A stretch of 64,000 bases of DNA, from contig NZ_JAANCM010000011.1 of the NCBI RefSeq assembly GCF_011603255.1, positions 62,001 through 126,000 on the forward strand, given 5' to 3'. This document shows, piece by piece, positions 45,171 through 55,649 of the stretch (the stretch's first letter is position 1; each line of letters begins with the position of its first letter). Under the pieces are notes generated by a model. That model was not told where the DNA came from. It searched no databases and worked only from the letters and a program-made list of their open reading frames with translations. A program made the position numbers and the translations under genes. This stretch comes from Ferranicluibacter rubi. Lineage in GTDB: Bacteria > Pseudomonadota > Alphaproteobacteria > Rhizobiales > Rhizobiaceae.

Positions 45171-46247
45171 ATGCGACCGACCGTTCACGATATCGCTGCA
45201 GAAGCGGGCGTCAGCCTGGCCACGGTCGACCGGGTCCTGAACCGGCGGCCGGGCGTGAAGGCGGCGACGCGCATGCGGGTCGAGGCTGCCATCGCAGCCA
45301 TCGGGTTCGTCCGCGACATGGCGGCCGCGAACCTTGCCAAGAGCCGGGTCTACCCCTTCACCTTCATTCTTCCCGCCGGTGACAACTCGTTCATGCGCGG
45401 GCTGGAACAGCATGTGCGCGACGCCATGGCGCGGCCTTCCGCCGACCGTGTGGCGATCTCGCTGGTCATCGTTCCCCCGTTCGACGGTGCAGCCGTTGCC
45501 CGTGCGCTCGATGCGGCGATCTCCAACGAGCCGGCGGGCATCGCCGTCGTGGCGGTGGATGCGCCCGACGTGGTGGACGCTGCGCGTCGCGTGCAGGCGT
45601 CCGGTATTCCCTTAGTAACGCTGGTGTCCGACCTCGGTCCTTCCTGCCGCGATCATTTCGCCGGCATCGACAATCACGCGGCGGGGCGCACGGCCGGCAG
45701 CCTGATGCGCCGCTTCGTCGGGCAGGAGCGCGCCACCATTGCCGTGCTCGCCGGCTCGATGCTGGTGCGCGACCATCGCGACAGGCTCGACGGGTTCCGC
45801 GCCGCGCTGTCCGATACCTGCCGCGTGCTGCCGGTGCTCGAGGGGCAGGACGATCCGGCAGCGACGGAGCGGCTGATCGCCAATCTTCTGGCGCGGCATC
45901 CGGATGTCGCGGGCATCTACAGTCTCGGCGCGGGCAATCGCGGCCTGATCGCGGCCCTGCAACGTCATGACCGGCCGCGCCCCCGCGCCGTCATCGCGCA
46001 TGAACTCACGCCCCATACGCGCGCTGCGCTCGAAGGCGACCTGATCGATGCCGTGCTCAACCAGGATGCAGGCCATGAGGTGCGCAGCGCCATCCGCGTT
46101 CTCAAGGCCAAGGCCGACGGCATTCCCGCGGTGGAGGCGCAGGAGCGCATCCGTATCGATATCTTTCTCAAGGACAACCTGCCGTTCGCAGACGATGCGG
46201 ACGGCATGTCCCTTCGCCCATCCGGCGCCGCAAGTGGCGCAAACTAG
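45171..46247 (+). CDS. LacI-family regulator of the xylose locus
   Basis: A 358-residue repressor. The helix-turn-helix with hinge covers residues 4-50 (TVHDIAAEAGVSLATVDRVL, then NRRPGVKAATRMRV), and a periplasmic-binding-like sugar domain follows. It heads a run with xylB and xylA, ten bases from xylB, so it likely controls xylose use and perhaps the neighbouring importer through the shared leader motif. GGAGGAG is three bases from the ATG. The last 20 residues are low-complexity. The inducer is inferred, not read from sequence. Confidence 0.9.
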   Translation: MRPTVHDIAAEAGVSLATVDRVLNRRPGVKAATRMRVEAAIAAIGFVRDMAAANLAKSRVYPFTFILPAGDNSFMRGLEQHVRDAMARPSADRVAISLVIVPPFDGAAVARALDAAISNEPAGIAVVAVDAPDVVDAARRVQASGIPLVTLVSDLGPSCRDHFAGIDNHAAGRTAGSLMRRFVGQERATIAVLAGSMLVRDHRDRLDGFRAALSDTCRVLPVLEGQDDPAATERLIANLLARHPDVAGIYSLGAGNRGLIAALQRHDRPRPRAVIAHELTPHTRAALEGDLIDAVLNQDAGHEVRSAIRVLKAKADGIPAVEAQERIRIDIFLKDNLPFADDADGMSLRPSGAASGAN

Positions 46248-46256
46248 GAGCATTCC

Positions 46257-47708
46257 ATGTATCTCGGCATCGATCTCGGCACGTCCGGCGTCAAGGCGCT
46301 GCTTATCGACGGCGAGCAGCGCATTATCGGTTCGGCGACCGGCGCCTGCGACGTGCTGCGCCAGCATCCCGGCTGGTCCGAGCAGGACCCGGCCGACTGG
46401 GTCCGCGCCACGCAGGAGGCGATCGCCGGCCTGAAGGCATCGCATCCGACCGAGCTTGCCGCCGTGCGCGGCATCGGCCTGTCCGGGCATATGCATGGCG
46501 CGACGCTGCTCGATGAGAGCGACAGCGTGCTGCGCCCCTGCATTCTCTGGAACGACACGCGGTCCCATGCCGAGGCCGCAGCGCTCGACGCCGATCCGCA
46601 GTTTCGCGCCATCACCGGCAATATCGTGTTCCCCGGCTTCACAGCGCCGAAGCTCGCCTGGGTGGCGAAGAACGAGCCGGACGTGTTTGCCAAGGTGCGC
46701 TGGGTGCTGCTGCCGAAGGACTATCTGCGTCTCTGGCTGACGGGCGAGCACATGTCGGAGATGTCGGATTCCGCCGGCACGTCCTGGCTCGATACGGGCA
46801 AGCGCGCCTGGTCGGAAAGCCTGCTGGCGGCAACGGGTCTCAGCGAACGGCAAATGCCGTCTCTGGTCGAGGGAACGGCGCCTGCCGGCACGCTGAAGTC
46901 GGATCTTGCGGCCGGCTGGGGCATGGGTGCCGGGGTCGTGGTGGCTGGCGGTGCCGGCGACAATGCGGCGTCTGCCTGCGGCATGGGCACGATCGGCGAG
47001 GGGCAGGCTTTCGTTTCGCTCGGCACGTCGGGCGTGCTCTTTGCGGCGAATGCGCGCTATTTGCCCAATCCGGAAAGTGCCGTTCACGCCTTCTGCCACG
47101 CGCTTCCCGACACATGGCACCAGATGGGCGTCATCCTGTCGGCCACCGATGCGCTGAACTGGCATGCCGGCGTCACCGGCCGCAGCGCCTCCGAGCTGAC
47201 ACAGGAGCTGGGCGATACGCTGCAGGCGCCGACCGGCGTCACCTTTCTTCCCTACCTCTCGGGCGAGCGGACGCCGCACAACGACGCGACCATCCGCGGC
47301 GCCTTTATCGGCCTTGGCCATGAGAGCGGCCGGGCGGTGCTGACGCAGGCGGTGCTGGAAGGCGTGTCCTTCGCCATCCGCGACAGCCTTGAGGCCTTGA
47401 AGATTGCGGGGACGCAGCTGCACCGAATGACCGCGATCGGCGGCGGATCGCGGTCCGCCTATTGGCTGTCGTCAATCGCGACCGCGCTCGACCTGCCGGT
47501 CGACGTGCCGGCCGATGGCGACTTCGGTGCGGCCTTCGGGGCTGCCCGTCTCGGCCTTGTCGCTGCCACCGGTGCCGACCCGCTTTCCGTCTTCACGCCG
47601 CCGAAGACCGCCCACACGGTGGAGCCGGTCGCTTCGCTGCGCGAGGCCTATGAGGACGCCTATCAGCGCTATGGCCGGCTCTATCCCGCCATCCGCGCCG
47701 CCTACTGA
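46257..47708 (+). CDS. xylB: xylulokinase
   Basis: A 483-residue FGGY-family sugar kinase that phosphorylates D-xylulose to xylulose 5-phosphate. The phosphate loop is [15 protein letters not shown] at the N-terminus, [12 protein letters not shown] follows, and the second half has [20 protein letters not shown] and [11 protein letters not shown]. Length and order match XylB. AGGAG stands before the ATG. It lies between the LacI gene and xylA. Confidence 0.95.
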   Translation: MYLGIDLGTSGVKALLIDGEQRIIGSATGACDVLRQHPGWSEQDPADWVRATQEAIAGLKASHPTELAAVRGIGLSGHMHGATLLDESDSVLRPCILWNDTRSHAEAAALDADPQFRAITGNIVFPGFTAPKLAWVAKNEPDVFAKVRWVLLPKDYLRLWLTGEHMSEMSDSAGTSWLDTGKRAWSESLLAATGLSERQMPSLVEGTAPAGTLKSDLAAGWGMGAGVVVAGGAGDNAASACGMGTIGEGQAFVSLGTSGVLFAANARYLPNPESAVHAFCHALPDTWHQMGVILSATDALNWHAGVTGRSASELTQELGDTLQAPTGVTFLPYLSGERTPHNDATIRGAFIGLGHESGRAVLTQAVLEGVSFAIRDSLEALKIAGTQLHRMTAIGGGSRSAYWLSSIATALDLPVDVPADGDFGAAFGAARLGLVAATGADPLSVFTPPKTAHTVEPVASLREAYEDAYQRYGRLYPAIRAAY

Positions 47709-47740
47709 TCCCGAACACAGACACCACTGGAGGAGACATC

Positions 47741-49048
47741 ATGAGCACCGGTTATTTCAAGGACATCCAGAAGATCCGCTTCGAAGGGCCTGACAGCACC
47801 AACCCACTGGCCTTCCGCCATTACGACCCGAACGAGGTGGTCATGGGCAAGCGGATGGAAGAGCATCTGCGTTTTGCGGTTGCTTATTGGCACACCTTCG
47901 TCTGGCCGGGCGGCGATCCCTTCGGCGGACAGACCTTCGAGCGCCCTTGGTTCGAGGACAGCATGAAGGCGGCGAAGCTGAAGGCCGACGTCGCGTTCGA
48001 ATTCTTCGACCTGCTGGGCGTGCCTTATTACTGCTTCCACGATGCGGACGTGCGGCCGGAAGGCAAGAGTTTCGCCGAGAACACGAAGAACCTGAACGAG
48101 ATCGTCGATTACTTCGCCGGCAAACAGCAGGAGACGGGCGTTAAGCTGCTCTGGGGCACCGCGAACCTCTTTTCGCATCGGCGCTATATGTCGGGTGCAG
48201 CCACCAATCCGGATCCTGATGTGTTCGCCTTCGCGGCTGCGACGGTGAAGACCTGCATGGACGCGACCGTCAAGCTCGGCGGCGAGAACTATGTGCTCTG
48301 GGGCGGGCGCGAAGGATACGAGACGCTGCTCAACACCAACCTGAAGCAGGAACTCGACCAGCTCGGCCGCTTCGTCAACATGGTGGTGGAGTACAAGCAT
48401 AAGATCGGCTTCAAGGGCGCGATCCTGATCGAGCCGAAGCCGCAGGAACCGACCAAGCACCAGTACGACTACGACGTCGCAACCGTCTACGGCTTCCTGA
48501 AGTCCTACGGGCTCGAGAATGAAGTCAAACTCAACATCGAGCAGGGGCATGCCATCCTGGCCGGTCACTCCTTCGAACACGAGCTGGCGCTCGCCAATGC
48601 GCTCGGCCTGTTTGGCTCGATCGACATGAACCGCAACGACTACCAGTCCGGCTGGGATACCGACCAGTTCCCCAACAACGTCCCGGAAATGGCGCTCGCC
48701 TACTATCAGGTTCTGGCCGGCGGCGGCTTTACCACCGGCGGCACCAATTTCGACGCCAAGCTGCGCCGGCAGTCGCTGGATGCCGAAGATCTTCTCATCG
48801 GTCACATCGGCGGCATGGATTGCTGCGCTCGCGGCCTGAAGGCTGCGGCGAAGATGGTCGAGGACAAGGCGCTGTCCGGTCCGCTGGACGCGCGTTATGC
48901 AGGCTGGAGCACGGAAGATGGCCGCAAGCGCCTGACATCCATGTCGCTCGAGGACCTTGCCGCGCATGTGGAAGCGACCGACCTCAATCCGCAGCCTCGC
49001 TCCGGCCGTCAGGAATATCTGGAGAACGTGGTCAACCGCTACGTCTAG
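47741..49048 (+). CDS. xylA: xylose isomerase
   Basis: A 435-residue enzyme that converts D-xylose to D-xylulose in a metal-dependent TIM barrel. The catalytic histidine is in [13 protein letters not shown] and metal ligands in [18 protein letters not shown] and [17 protein letters not shown]. The length is that of class II isomerases. GGAGGAG is well placed before the ATG. It follows xylB by 32 bases and ends in a long terminator hairpin. Confidence 0.97.
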   Translation: MSTGYFKDIQKIRFEGPDSTNPLAFRHYDPNEVVMGKRMEEHLRFAVAYWHTFVWPGGDPFGGQTFERPWFEDSMKAAKLKADVAFEFFDLLGVPYYCFHDADVRPEGKSFAENTKNLNEIVDYFAGKQQETGVKLLWGTANLFSHRRYMSGAATNPDPDVFAFAAATVKTCMDATVKLGGENYVLWGGREGYETLLNTNLKQELDQLGRFVNMVVEYKHKIGFKGAILIEPKPQEPTKHQYDYDVATVYGFLKSYGLENEVKLNIEQGHAILAGHSFEHELALANALGLFGSIDMNRNDYQSGWDTDQFPNNVPEMALAYYQVLAGGGFTTGGTNFDAKLRRQSLDAEDLLIGHIGGMDCCARGLKAAAKMVEDKALSGPLDARYAGWSTEDGRKRLTSMSLEDLAAHVEATDLNPQPRSGRQEYLENVVNRYV

Positions 49049-49065
49049 GCGATCGAGACATGATC

Positions 49066-49105
49066 CATATCCGGCGCGTTCGTGGAAGCGAACGCGCCGG
49101 ATATG
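49066..49105 (+). terminator. long stem-loop after xylA
   Basis: A perfect 17-bp stem, CATATCCGGCGCGTTCG with its complement, and loop TGGAAG, starting 17 bases past the xylA stop. Only a short pyrimidine tail (CTTTCC) follows. Confidence 0.75.
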
Positions 49106-49202
49106 CTTTCCGCGCGCTGCAAACCCTATTTTTCAGGGTAATCGTACTTTAACAATGTCTTAGGGAGGGTTGAACACCTCTCCGTGATCAGGCAGACAAA
49201 GC

Positions 49203-49248
49203 TGCTTTACGTACCTCATCAATTGCGCTAGCTTCGATTTCGGAGGAG
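49203..49248 (+). promoter_or_regulatory. ABC importer leader with shared TTTACGTAC motif
   Basis: Partner of the lacI-xylBA leader: same TTTACGTAC core (49206-49214), similar AATT and CTAG bases after it, and the same GGAGGAG at the end (49242-49248). It suggests common control by the LacI regulator at 45171. Confidence 0.55.
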
Positions 49249-49255
49249 ATTCAGC

Positions 49256-49377
49256 GTGATTTCGACAGCACCTTTTGGCGCTTGCGACGGACACCCGTCA
49301 GCGCGCCGATCTGTATTTCTACGCTTGCATTGCGCACCTCGCGTTTCGTCTGGGGCGTTCGCGATGCGGAGCGTTGC

Positions 49378-49381
<4 letters not shown>
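49256..49381 (+). CDS. possible 41-residue leader frame coupled to the ABC ATPase gene
   Basis: GTG 49256 stands seven bases after a full GGAGGAG ribosome site and opens a 41-codon frame that ends in TGA at 49379-49381, overlapping the ATPase ATG (49378) as ATGA. The peptide (starting MISTAPFGACDGHPS) is basic, has three cysteines and resembles nothing I know. Without it, the best ribosome site in this leader would have no gene. It may serve to couple translation or may be a decayed start region. No codon-use test was done. Confidence 0.35.
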
Positions 49382-50891
<1,510 letters not shown>

Positions 50892-50895
<4 letters not shown>

Positions 50896-51911
50896 CGCGG
50901 GGGACAATGACCAATATCACGGCAGACGGCGCAAAGCCGGCACGATCCATTCGCAATATCGACCTCGGGGCCGTCGCGCCCTTCATCGCGCTGGCGCTGC
51001 TGTTGGTGCTCGGCGCCTTCGCGCATCCGAATTTCCTCAGCATCGACAACCTGACCAATGTGCTGGCGCGCAGCGCCTTCATCGCGGTCATCGCCGTCGG
51101 CGCCACCTTCGTCATTTCGTCCGGCGGGCTCGATCTCTCCGTGGGGGCCATAGTCGCCTTCGTCGCGAGCGTGATGATCCTGTTTTTGAACAGCGGTGCG
51201 GCGGGCAGTCCCGGCATGACGCTTCTGGCGGGGGTCGGCATCGCCGTTCTTGTGGGGGCGGCCTGCGGGCTCGCCAACGGGCTGGTGACCACCGTCGGCC
51301 GCATCGAGCCGTTCATCGCGACGCTCGGCGCCATGGGCATCTATCGCGGGTTGACGACATGGCTCTCGCAGGGCGGCGCCATCACGTTGCGCGATCCGGC
51401 CGTCCAGTCGCTTTACCGGCCGGCCTATTTCGGCACTATCCTCGGCGTTCCCGTGCCGATCGTCGTGATCTTCGTCACGGCGGCCATCGGTGCTTTCGTG
51501 CTTTATCGCACGCGCTACGGACGGCATGTCGTCGCGGTCGGTTCCGATGAAGATGTCGCGCGCTATTCCGGCATCAAGGTCAACCGCGTCCGTACCATTG
51601 CCTATATCATCCAGGGGCTCTGCGTCGCCATTGCGGTTCTCATCTACGTGCCCCGGCTCGGATCGACATCGGCGACCACGGGCATTCTCTGGGAGTTGCA
51701 GGCGATCACCGCTGTGGTGGTCGGTGGCACGGCGCTGCGTGGCGGCGTCGGGCGCATCTGGGGGACGATCTGCGGCGCGTTCATTCTGGAGATCGTCGGC
51801 AACATCATGCTCCTGTCGAACGTGGTCAGCGAGTATCTGCTGAGCGCGATCCAGGGCGCCATCATCATCATCGCCATGCTGGTCCAGAGGTTCCTGATCA
51901 GGCGGCCATGA
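50892..51911 (+). CDS. sugar ABC importer permease (RbsC type)
   Basis: A 339-residue membrane protein with eight to ten helices and the family motifs ISSGGLDLSVGAIVAFVA and GLANGLVTTVGRIEPFIATL, then ITAVVVGGTALRGGVGRIWG near the C-terminus. It forms the channel of a sugar importer. GTG 50892 overlaps the ATPase stop and has GGGGAGG upstream; ATG 50907 is also likely. The order ATPase, permease, binding protein is the usual one. Confidence 0.93.
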
Positions 51912-51978
51912 ACGGGATAAGGGTTTGCGAGCGCCCGGGCCAATGCCCAGAAGCCCGCATCATCGGGAGGAGAGAAAC

Positions 51979-52935
51979 ATGAAAAAACGTATTCTGGGAC
52001 TGGCATTCGTTATGGCGCTGGCAGGCACGGCCCTGTCATCTGGTGCCTTCGCGCAGGAGACGAAGACGATCGGCGTGTCGATCCCTGCCGCCGACCACGG
52101 CTGGACGTCCGGCGTGGTGTTCCATGCCGAGCGCGTGGCGAAGCTTCTGATGGCCGAACATCCCGGCCTCAACGTCATCGTCAAGACATCGCCGGACGCT
52201 GCCAATCAGGCAAACGCCGTGCAGGACCTCAACACGCAGGGCATCGACGCGCTCGTCATCCTGCCGTCCGATCCGGATCCGCTGGTCAACGCCATCCGGG
52301 AAGTCAAGGACAAGGGCAAGTTCGTGACCATCGTCGACCGCGCACCGAGCGTCAATGACGACACGATCCGCGATCTCTACGTGGCCGGCAACAACCCCGC
52401 GCTCGGCGAAGTCGCCGGCAAGTACATCGCGGGCAAGACGCCGGACGCCGAAGTGGTCATCATCCGCGGCCTGCCGATCCCGATCGACCAGCAGCGTCAG
52501 GACGGGTTCGACAAGGGCATTGCCGGCTCCAACGTCAAGGTGCTCGACCGTCAGTTCGGCAACTGGAACCGCGACGATGCCTTCAAGGTCATGCAGGACT
52601 TCCTGACCAAGTACCAGAAGATCGATGTGGTCTGGTGCCAGGACGACGATATGGCTGTGGGTGTGCTGCAGGCCATCGAACAGTCCGGCCGCAAGGACAT
52701 CCAGTATGTGGTGGCCGGTGCCGGCTCCAAGGACATGATCAAGAAGGTCATGGACGGCGACAAGATGATCCCGGTCGACGTTCTCTATCCCCCGGCCATG
52801 GTCGGCACGGCGATGGAACTGACGGCGTCCGCGCTCTACGATCAGGTCCCGGTCAGCGGCACCTATACGCTGGATGCGACGCTGGTGACCAAGGAGAATG
52901 CCGAGAAGTTCTACTTCCCGGATTCGCCGTTCTGA
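51979..52935 (+). CDS. periplasmic sugar-binding protein (RbsB-like)
   Basis: A 318-residue solute-binding protein. The signal peptide (MKKRILGLAFVMALAGTAL, cut after GAFA near residue 25) leads to a type I periplasmic-binding fold with TIGVSIPAADHGWTSGVVFH, GIDALVILPSDPDPLVNAI and a GAGSKDMIKKV block. It captures the sugar for the permease. GGGAGGAG is well placed before ATG 51979; the frame extends 18 codons upstream without a match. The ligand is a mono- or oligosaccharide not identifiable from sequence. Confidence 0.94.
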   Translation: MKKRILGLAFVMALAGTALSSGAFAQETKTIGVSIPAADHGWTSGVVFHAERVAKLLMAEHPGLNVIVKTSPDAANQANAVQDLNTQGIDALVILPSDPDPLVNAIREVKDKGKFVTIVDRAPSVNDDTIRDLYVAGNNPALGEVAGKYIAGKTPDAEVVIIRGLPIPIDQQRQDGFDKGIAGSNVKVLDRQFGNWNRDDAFKVMQDFLTKYQKIDVVWCQDDDMAVGVLQAIEQSGRKDIQYVVAGAGSKDMIKKVMDGDKMIPVDVLYPPAMVGTAMELTASALYDQVPVSGTYTLDATLVTKENAEKFYFPDSPF

Positions 52936-52948
52936 TCAGCGATCGAGG

Positions 52949-52980
52949 GCCGCCTGCGGACATCCCGCAGGCGGCTTTTT
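52949..52980 (+). terminator. Rho-independent terminator after the ABC importer
   Basis: Stem GCCGCCTGCGG with CCGCAGGCGGC, loop ACATC, followed by five T. It begins 13 bases past the binding-protein stop. Confidence 0.9.
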
Positions 52981-53064
52981 CATGCCTTGAGCGGACGAAA
53001 CGTCGCGCTGTCTATGGCCGGAACGGGTTGCGCCCATATGTCAGAGTGATACCGTACCGCTCGG

Positions 53065-53078
53065 CTGCAACGTTGCAG
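53065..53078. promoter_or_regulatory. perfect CpG-centred palindrome upstream of the isomerase gene
   Basis: CTGCAACGTTGCAG, a perfect 14-base palindrome with the AACGTT centre typical of LacI-family operators, 94 bases before the sugar isomerase start. Confidence 0.5.
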
Positions 53079-53171
53079 GCGGGCGTGATCGTAAAGAGGA
53101 TGGCAGGCCGAAAGGTCTGCTCGACAGGATCGCTGCGCTGCGGCCGATCGACAGGATGGAGGAGTTGTAAG

Positions 53172-54224
53172 ATGAAGACGATCAAGGGGCCGGGCTTGTT
53201 TCTGGCGCAGTTTGCGGGCGATGAGGCCCCGTTCAATTCCTTCGATGCCATCACGAAATGGGCGGCCGATATCGGCTACAAGGGCGTGCAGGTACCCACA
53301 TGGGATGCGCGCCTCATCGACCTGAGACAAGCTGCGGAGTCCAAGGGCTATTGCGACGAGCTGGCAGGCCAGGCGCGCGACAACGGCGTCGTCATCACCG
53401 AGTTGTCCACCCATCTTCAAGGCCAGCTGGTCGCCGTGCACCCGGCCTATGACGAGGGCTTCGACGGGTTTGCAGCACCGGAGGTGCGGGGCAATCCGAA
53501 GGCGCGTCAGGAATGGGCCGTCGATCAGGTGAAGCTCGCGCTGACCGCGTCGAAGCACCTCGGCCTGAACGCGATGGCGAGCTTCTCGGGCGCGCTTGCC
53601 TGGCCCTATCTCTACCCGTGGCCACAGCGTCCGGCAGGGCTGGTGGAAACCGCCTTCGACGAACTGGCGAAACGCTGGAAGCCGATCCTCGACCATGCCG
53701 AGGATTGCGGCGTCGACATATGCTATGAGATCCATCCCGGCGAAGACCTGCATGATGGCATCACCTACGAGATGTTTCTGGAGCGCACCGGCAACCATGC
53801 CCGCGCCTGCATGCTCTACGATCCTTCGCACTACATCCTGCAATGCCTCGACTATCTCGACAATATCGACATCTACAAGGACCGCATCCGGATGTTCCAC
53901 GTCAAGGACGCGGAGTTCAATCCGACCGGCCGGCAGGGCGTCTATGGCGGGTTTCAGAGCTGGGTGAACCGGGCCGGCCGCTTCCGGTCGCTGGGCGATG
54001 GGCAGGTGGATTTTGGCGCGGTGTTCTCCAAAATGACGGCGAACGATTTCGACGGCTGGGCCGTGGTCGAGTGGGAATGCGCGCTGAAGCATCCGGAGGA
54101 TGGCGCTCGGGAAGGGGCCGAGTTCGTCAAACACCACATCATCCGCGTGACGGAAAAGGCGTTTGACGATTTCGCCACTGGGGGAACGGATGAAGCTGCC
54201 AATCGGCGCATGCTCGGCATCTGA
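53172..54224 (+). CDS. sugar isomerase/epimerase (xylose-isomerase-like TIM barrel)
   Basis: A 350-residue protein of the AP endonuclease 2/sugar isomerase barrel family. Metal-ligand segments can be seen as ITELSTHLQGQLV, ICYEIHPGEDLHDG, MLYDPSHYILQ and VVEWECALKHPE. Such enzymes interconvert keto sugars or epimers, often beside a Gfo/Idh/MocA dehydrogenase as here (39 bases downstream). The start at 53172 has GGAGGAG nine bases upstream. The substrate is not known; with the GH1 gene it could belong to a glycoside pathway. Confidence 0.88.
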   Translation: MKTIKGPGLFLAQFAGDEAPFNSFDAITKWAADIGYKGVQVPTWDARLIDLRQAAESKGYCDELAGQARDNGVVITELSTHLQGQLVAVHPAYDEGFDGFAAPEVRGNPKARQEWAVDQVKLALTASKHLGLNAMASFSGALAWPYLYPWPQRPAGLVETAFDELAKRWKPILDHAEDCGVDICYEIHPGEDLHDGITYEMFLERTGNHARACMLYDPSHYILQCLDYLDNIDIYKDRIRMFHVKDAEFNPTGRQGVYGGFQSWVNRAGRFRSLGDGQVDFGAVFSKMTANDFDGWAVVEWECALKHPEDGAREGAEFVKHHIIRVTEKAFDDFATGGTDEAANRRMLGI

Positions 54225-54263
54225 CGACACCGCGTTTACGCGACATGAAAACGGAGAACAGGA

Positions 54264-55448
54264 ATGGCCATCGAAGGTAAGGTAGCGGAGGCGCGGCAGC
54301 CGCGCATCCGGCTCGGAATGGTGGGCGGCGGGCAGGGTGCTTTCATCGGCGCGGTGCACCGCATGGCAGCGCGTCTCGACGACCAGTTCACGCTGGTCGC
54401 AGGCGCTTTGTCCTCGACGCCCGAAAAGGCGCAGGCCTCGGGCCTCGAACTCGGACTCGATCCGGCCCGCACCTATGCCGATTATCGGCAGATGGCGATC
54501 CGCGAGGCGAAGCTAAAGGACGGCATCGAGGCTGTGGCGATCGTCACGCCGAACCATGTGCATTACGAGGCGGCGCGGGAGTTTCTGAAGCGCGGCATCC
54601 ACGTCATCTGCGACAAGCCGCTGACCTCGACACTTGGCGACGCCCGCAAGCTGAAGGCGCTGGCGGACGAGAGCGAGGCCCTGTTCATCCTCACCCACAA
54701 CTACACCGGCTATCCCATGGTGCGGCAGGCGCGGGCCATGGTCGCGAAGGGCGATATCGGCACGGTGCGGCTCGTCCAGGTGGAATATCCGCAGGATTGG
54801 CTGACGGATGCGGTCGAAAAATCCGGCTCCAAGCAGGCGGAATGGCGCACGGACCCGGCGCGTTCCGGCGCGGGTGGCTCGACCGGCGATATCGGCACGC
54901 ATGCCTATAATCTCGGTGCCTTCGTTTCCGGATTGGAGCTCGAGGAGCTCGCAGCCGATCTCGACAGCTTCGTGGAGGGTCGTGCACTCGATGACAACGC
55001 CCATGTCATGATGCGTTTCAAGGAGAAGGACGGCGTGCGCGCCAAGGGTCTGCTCTGGTGCAGTCAGGTGGCGCCGGGCCACGAGAACGGGCTGCAGGTG
55101 CGCGTCTACGGCACCAAGGGCGGGCTTGAATGGACGCAGAAGGACCCGAACTATCTCTGGTACACCCCCTTCGGCCAGCCGAAACAGCTCCTGACCCGCA
55201 TGGGTGCCGGCGCGCTTGAGGAGGCCAACCGGGTTTCCCGCATTCCCTCCGGCCACCCCGAGGGGTACCTCGAAGGCTTTGCGACGATCTATGCCGAGGC
55301 TGCCCGCGCCATCCAGGCGAAGCGCTCGGGCAGTAAGGTCGATCCGGCCGTCACCTATCCCACGATCGATGATGGCATGAAGGGCATGCTGTTCGTGGAT
55401 GCCTGCGTGCGGTCATCGAAGCGGAACGGGGCCTGGGTCTCGGTCTGA
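54264..55448 (+). CDS. Gfo/Idh/MocA-family sugar dehydrogenase
   Basis: A 394-residue NAD(P)-dependent oxidoreductase. The Rossmann loop is IRLGMVGGGQGAFIGAVHR, the lysine motif ICDKPLTSTLGDAR follows (Lys catalytic), and GGSTGDIGTHAYN holds the conserved DxxxH pair. The family oxidises or reduces sugars and inositols at one carbon, frequently giving 3-keto sugars. It shares a transcript with the isomerase upstream. A terminator follows at 55473. Confidence 0.92.
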   Translation: MAIEGKVAEARQPRIRLGMVGGGQGAFIGAVHRMAARLDDQFTLVAGALSSTPEKAQASGLELGLDPARTYADYRQMAIREAKLKDGIEAVAIVTPNHVHYEAAREFLKRGIHVICDKPLTSTLGDARKLKALADESEALFILTHNYTGYPMVRQARAMVAKGDIGTVRLVQVEYPQDWLTDAVEKSGSKQAEWRTDPARSGAGGSTGDIGTHAYNLGAFVSGLELEELAADLDSFVEGRALDDNAHVMMRFKEKDGVRAKGLLWCSQVAPGHENGLQVRVYGTKGGLEWTQKDPNYLWYTPFGQPKQLLTRMGAGALEEANRVSRIPSGHPEGYLEGFATIYAEAARAIQAKRSGSKVDPAVTYPTIDDGMKGMLFVDACVRSSKRNGAWVSV

Positions 55449-55472
55449 CGCTCCACACGTTTGCAGATTATC

Positions 55473-55504
55473 GCCACCGGATGTTCCACGTCCGGTGGCT
55501 TTTT
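55473..55504 (+). terminator. Rho-independent terminator after the dehydrogenase gene
   Basis: Stem GCCACCGGA with TCCGGTGGC, 9-base loop, then a run of five T. Confidence 0.88.
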
Positions 55505-55649
55505 CGTGTGTTCTTCACGTCTCCGGTCATCCGCCGTTCATGTTCGCGTGGATAGTCTTCACAGCTCGCCGAGGTTTACGGCTCTGGCTTTCCCTGCGCG
55601 GCAGCGGTATGGGCGTCGGCCGAGACGACGATTGAAGAGGACACGAGTG

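Noticed and set aside
45612-47423. 603-codon minus-strand frame opposite lacI and xylB
   Set aside because: It spans two well-supported genes on the other strand and its protein shows no fold-like pattern.
49282-49377. Upstream TTG start for the ABC ATPase
   Set aside because: It adds 32 residues with no match to the family and has no ribosome site; ATG 49378 fits the usual start of the first ATPase domain.
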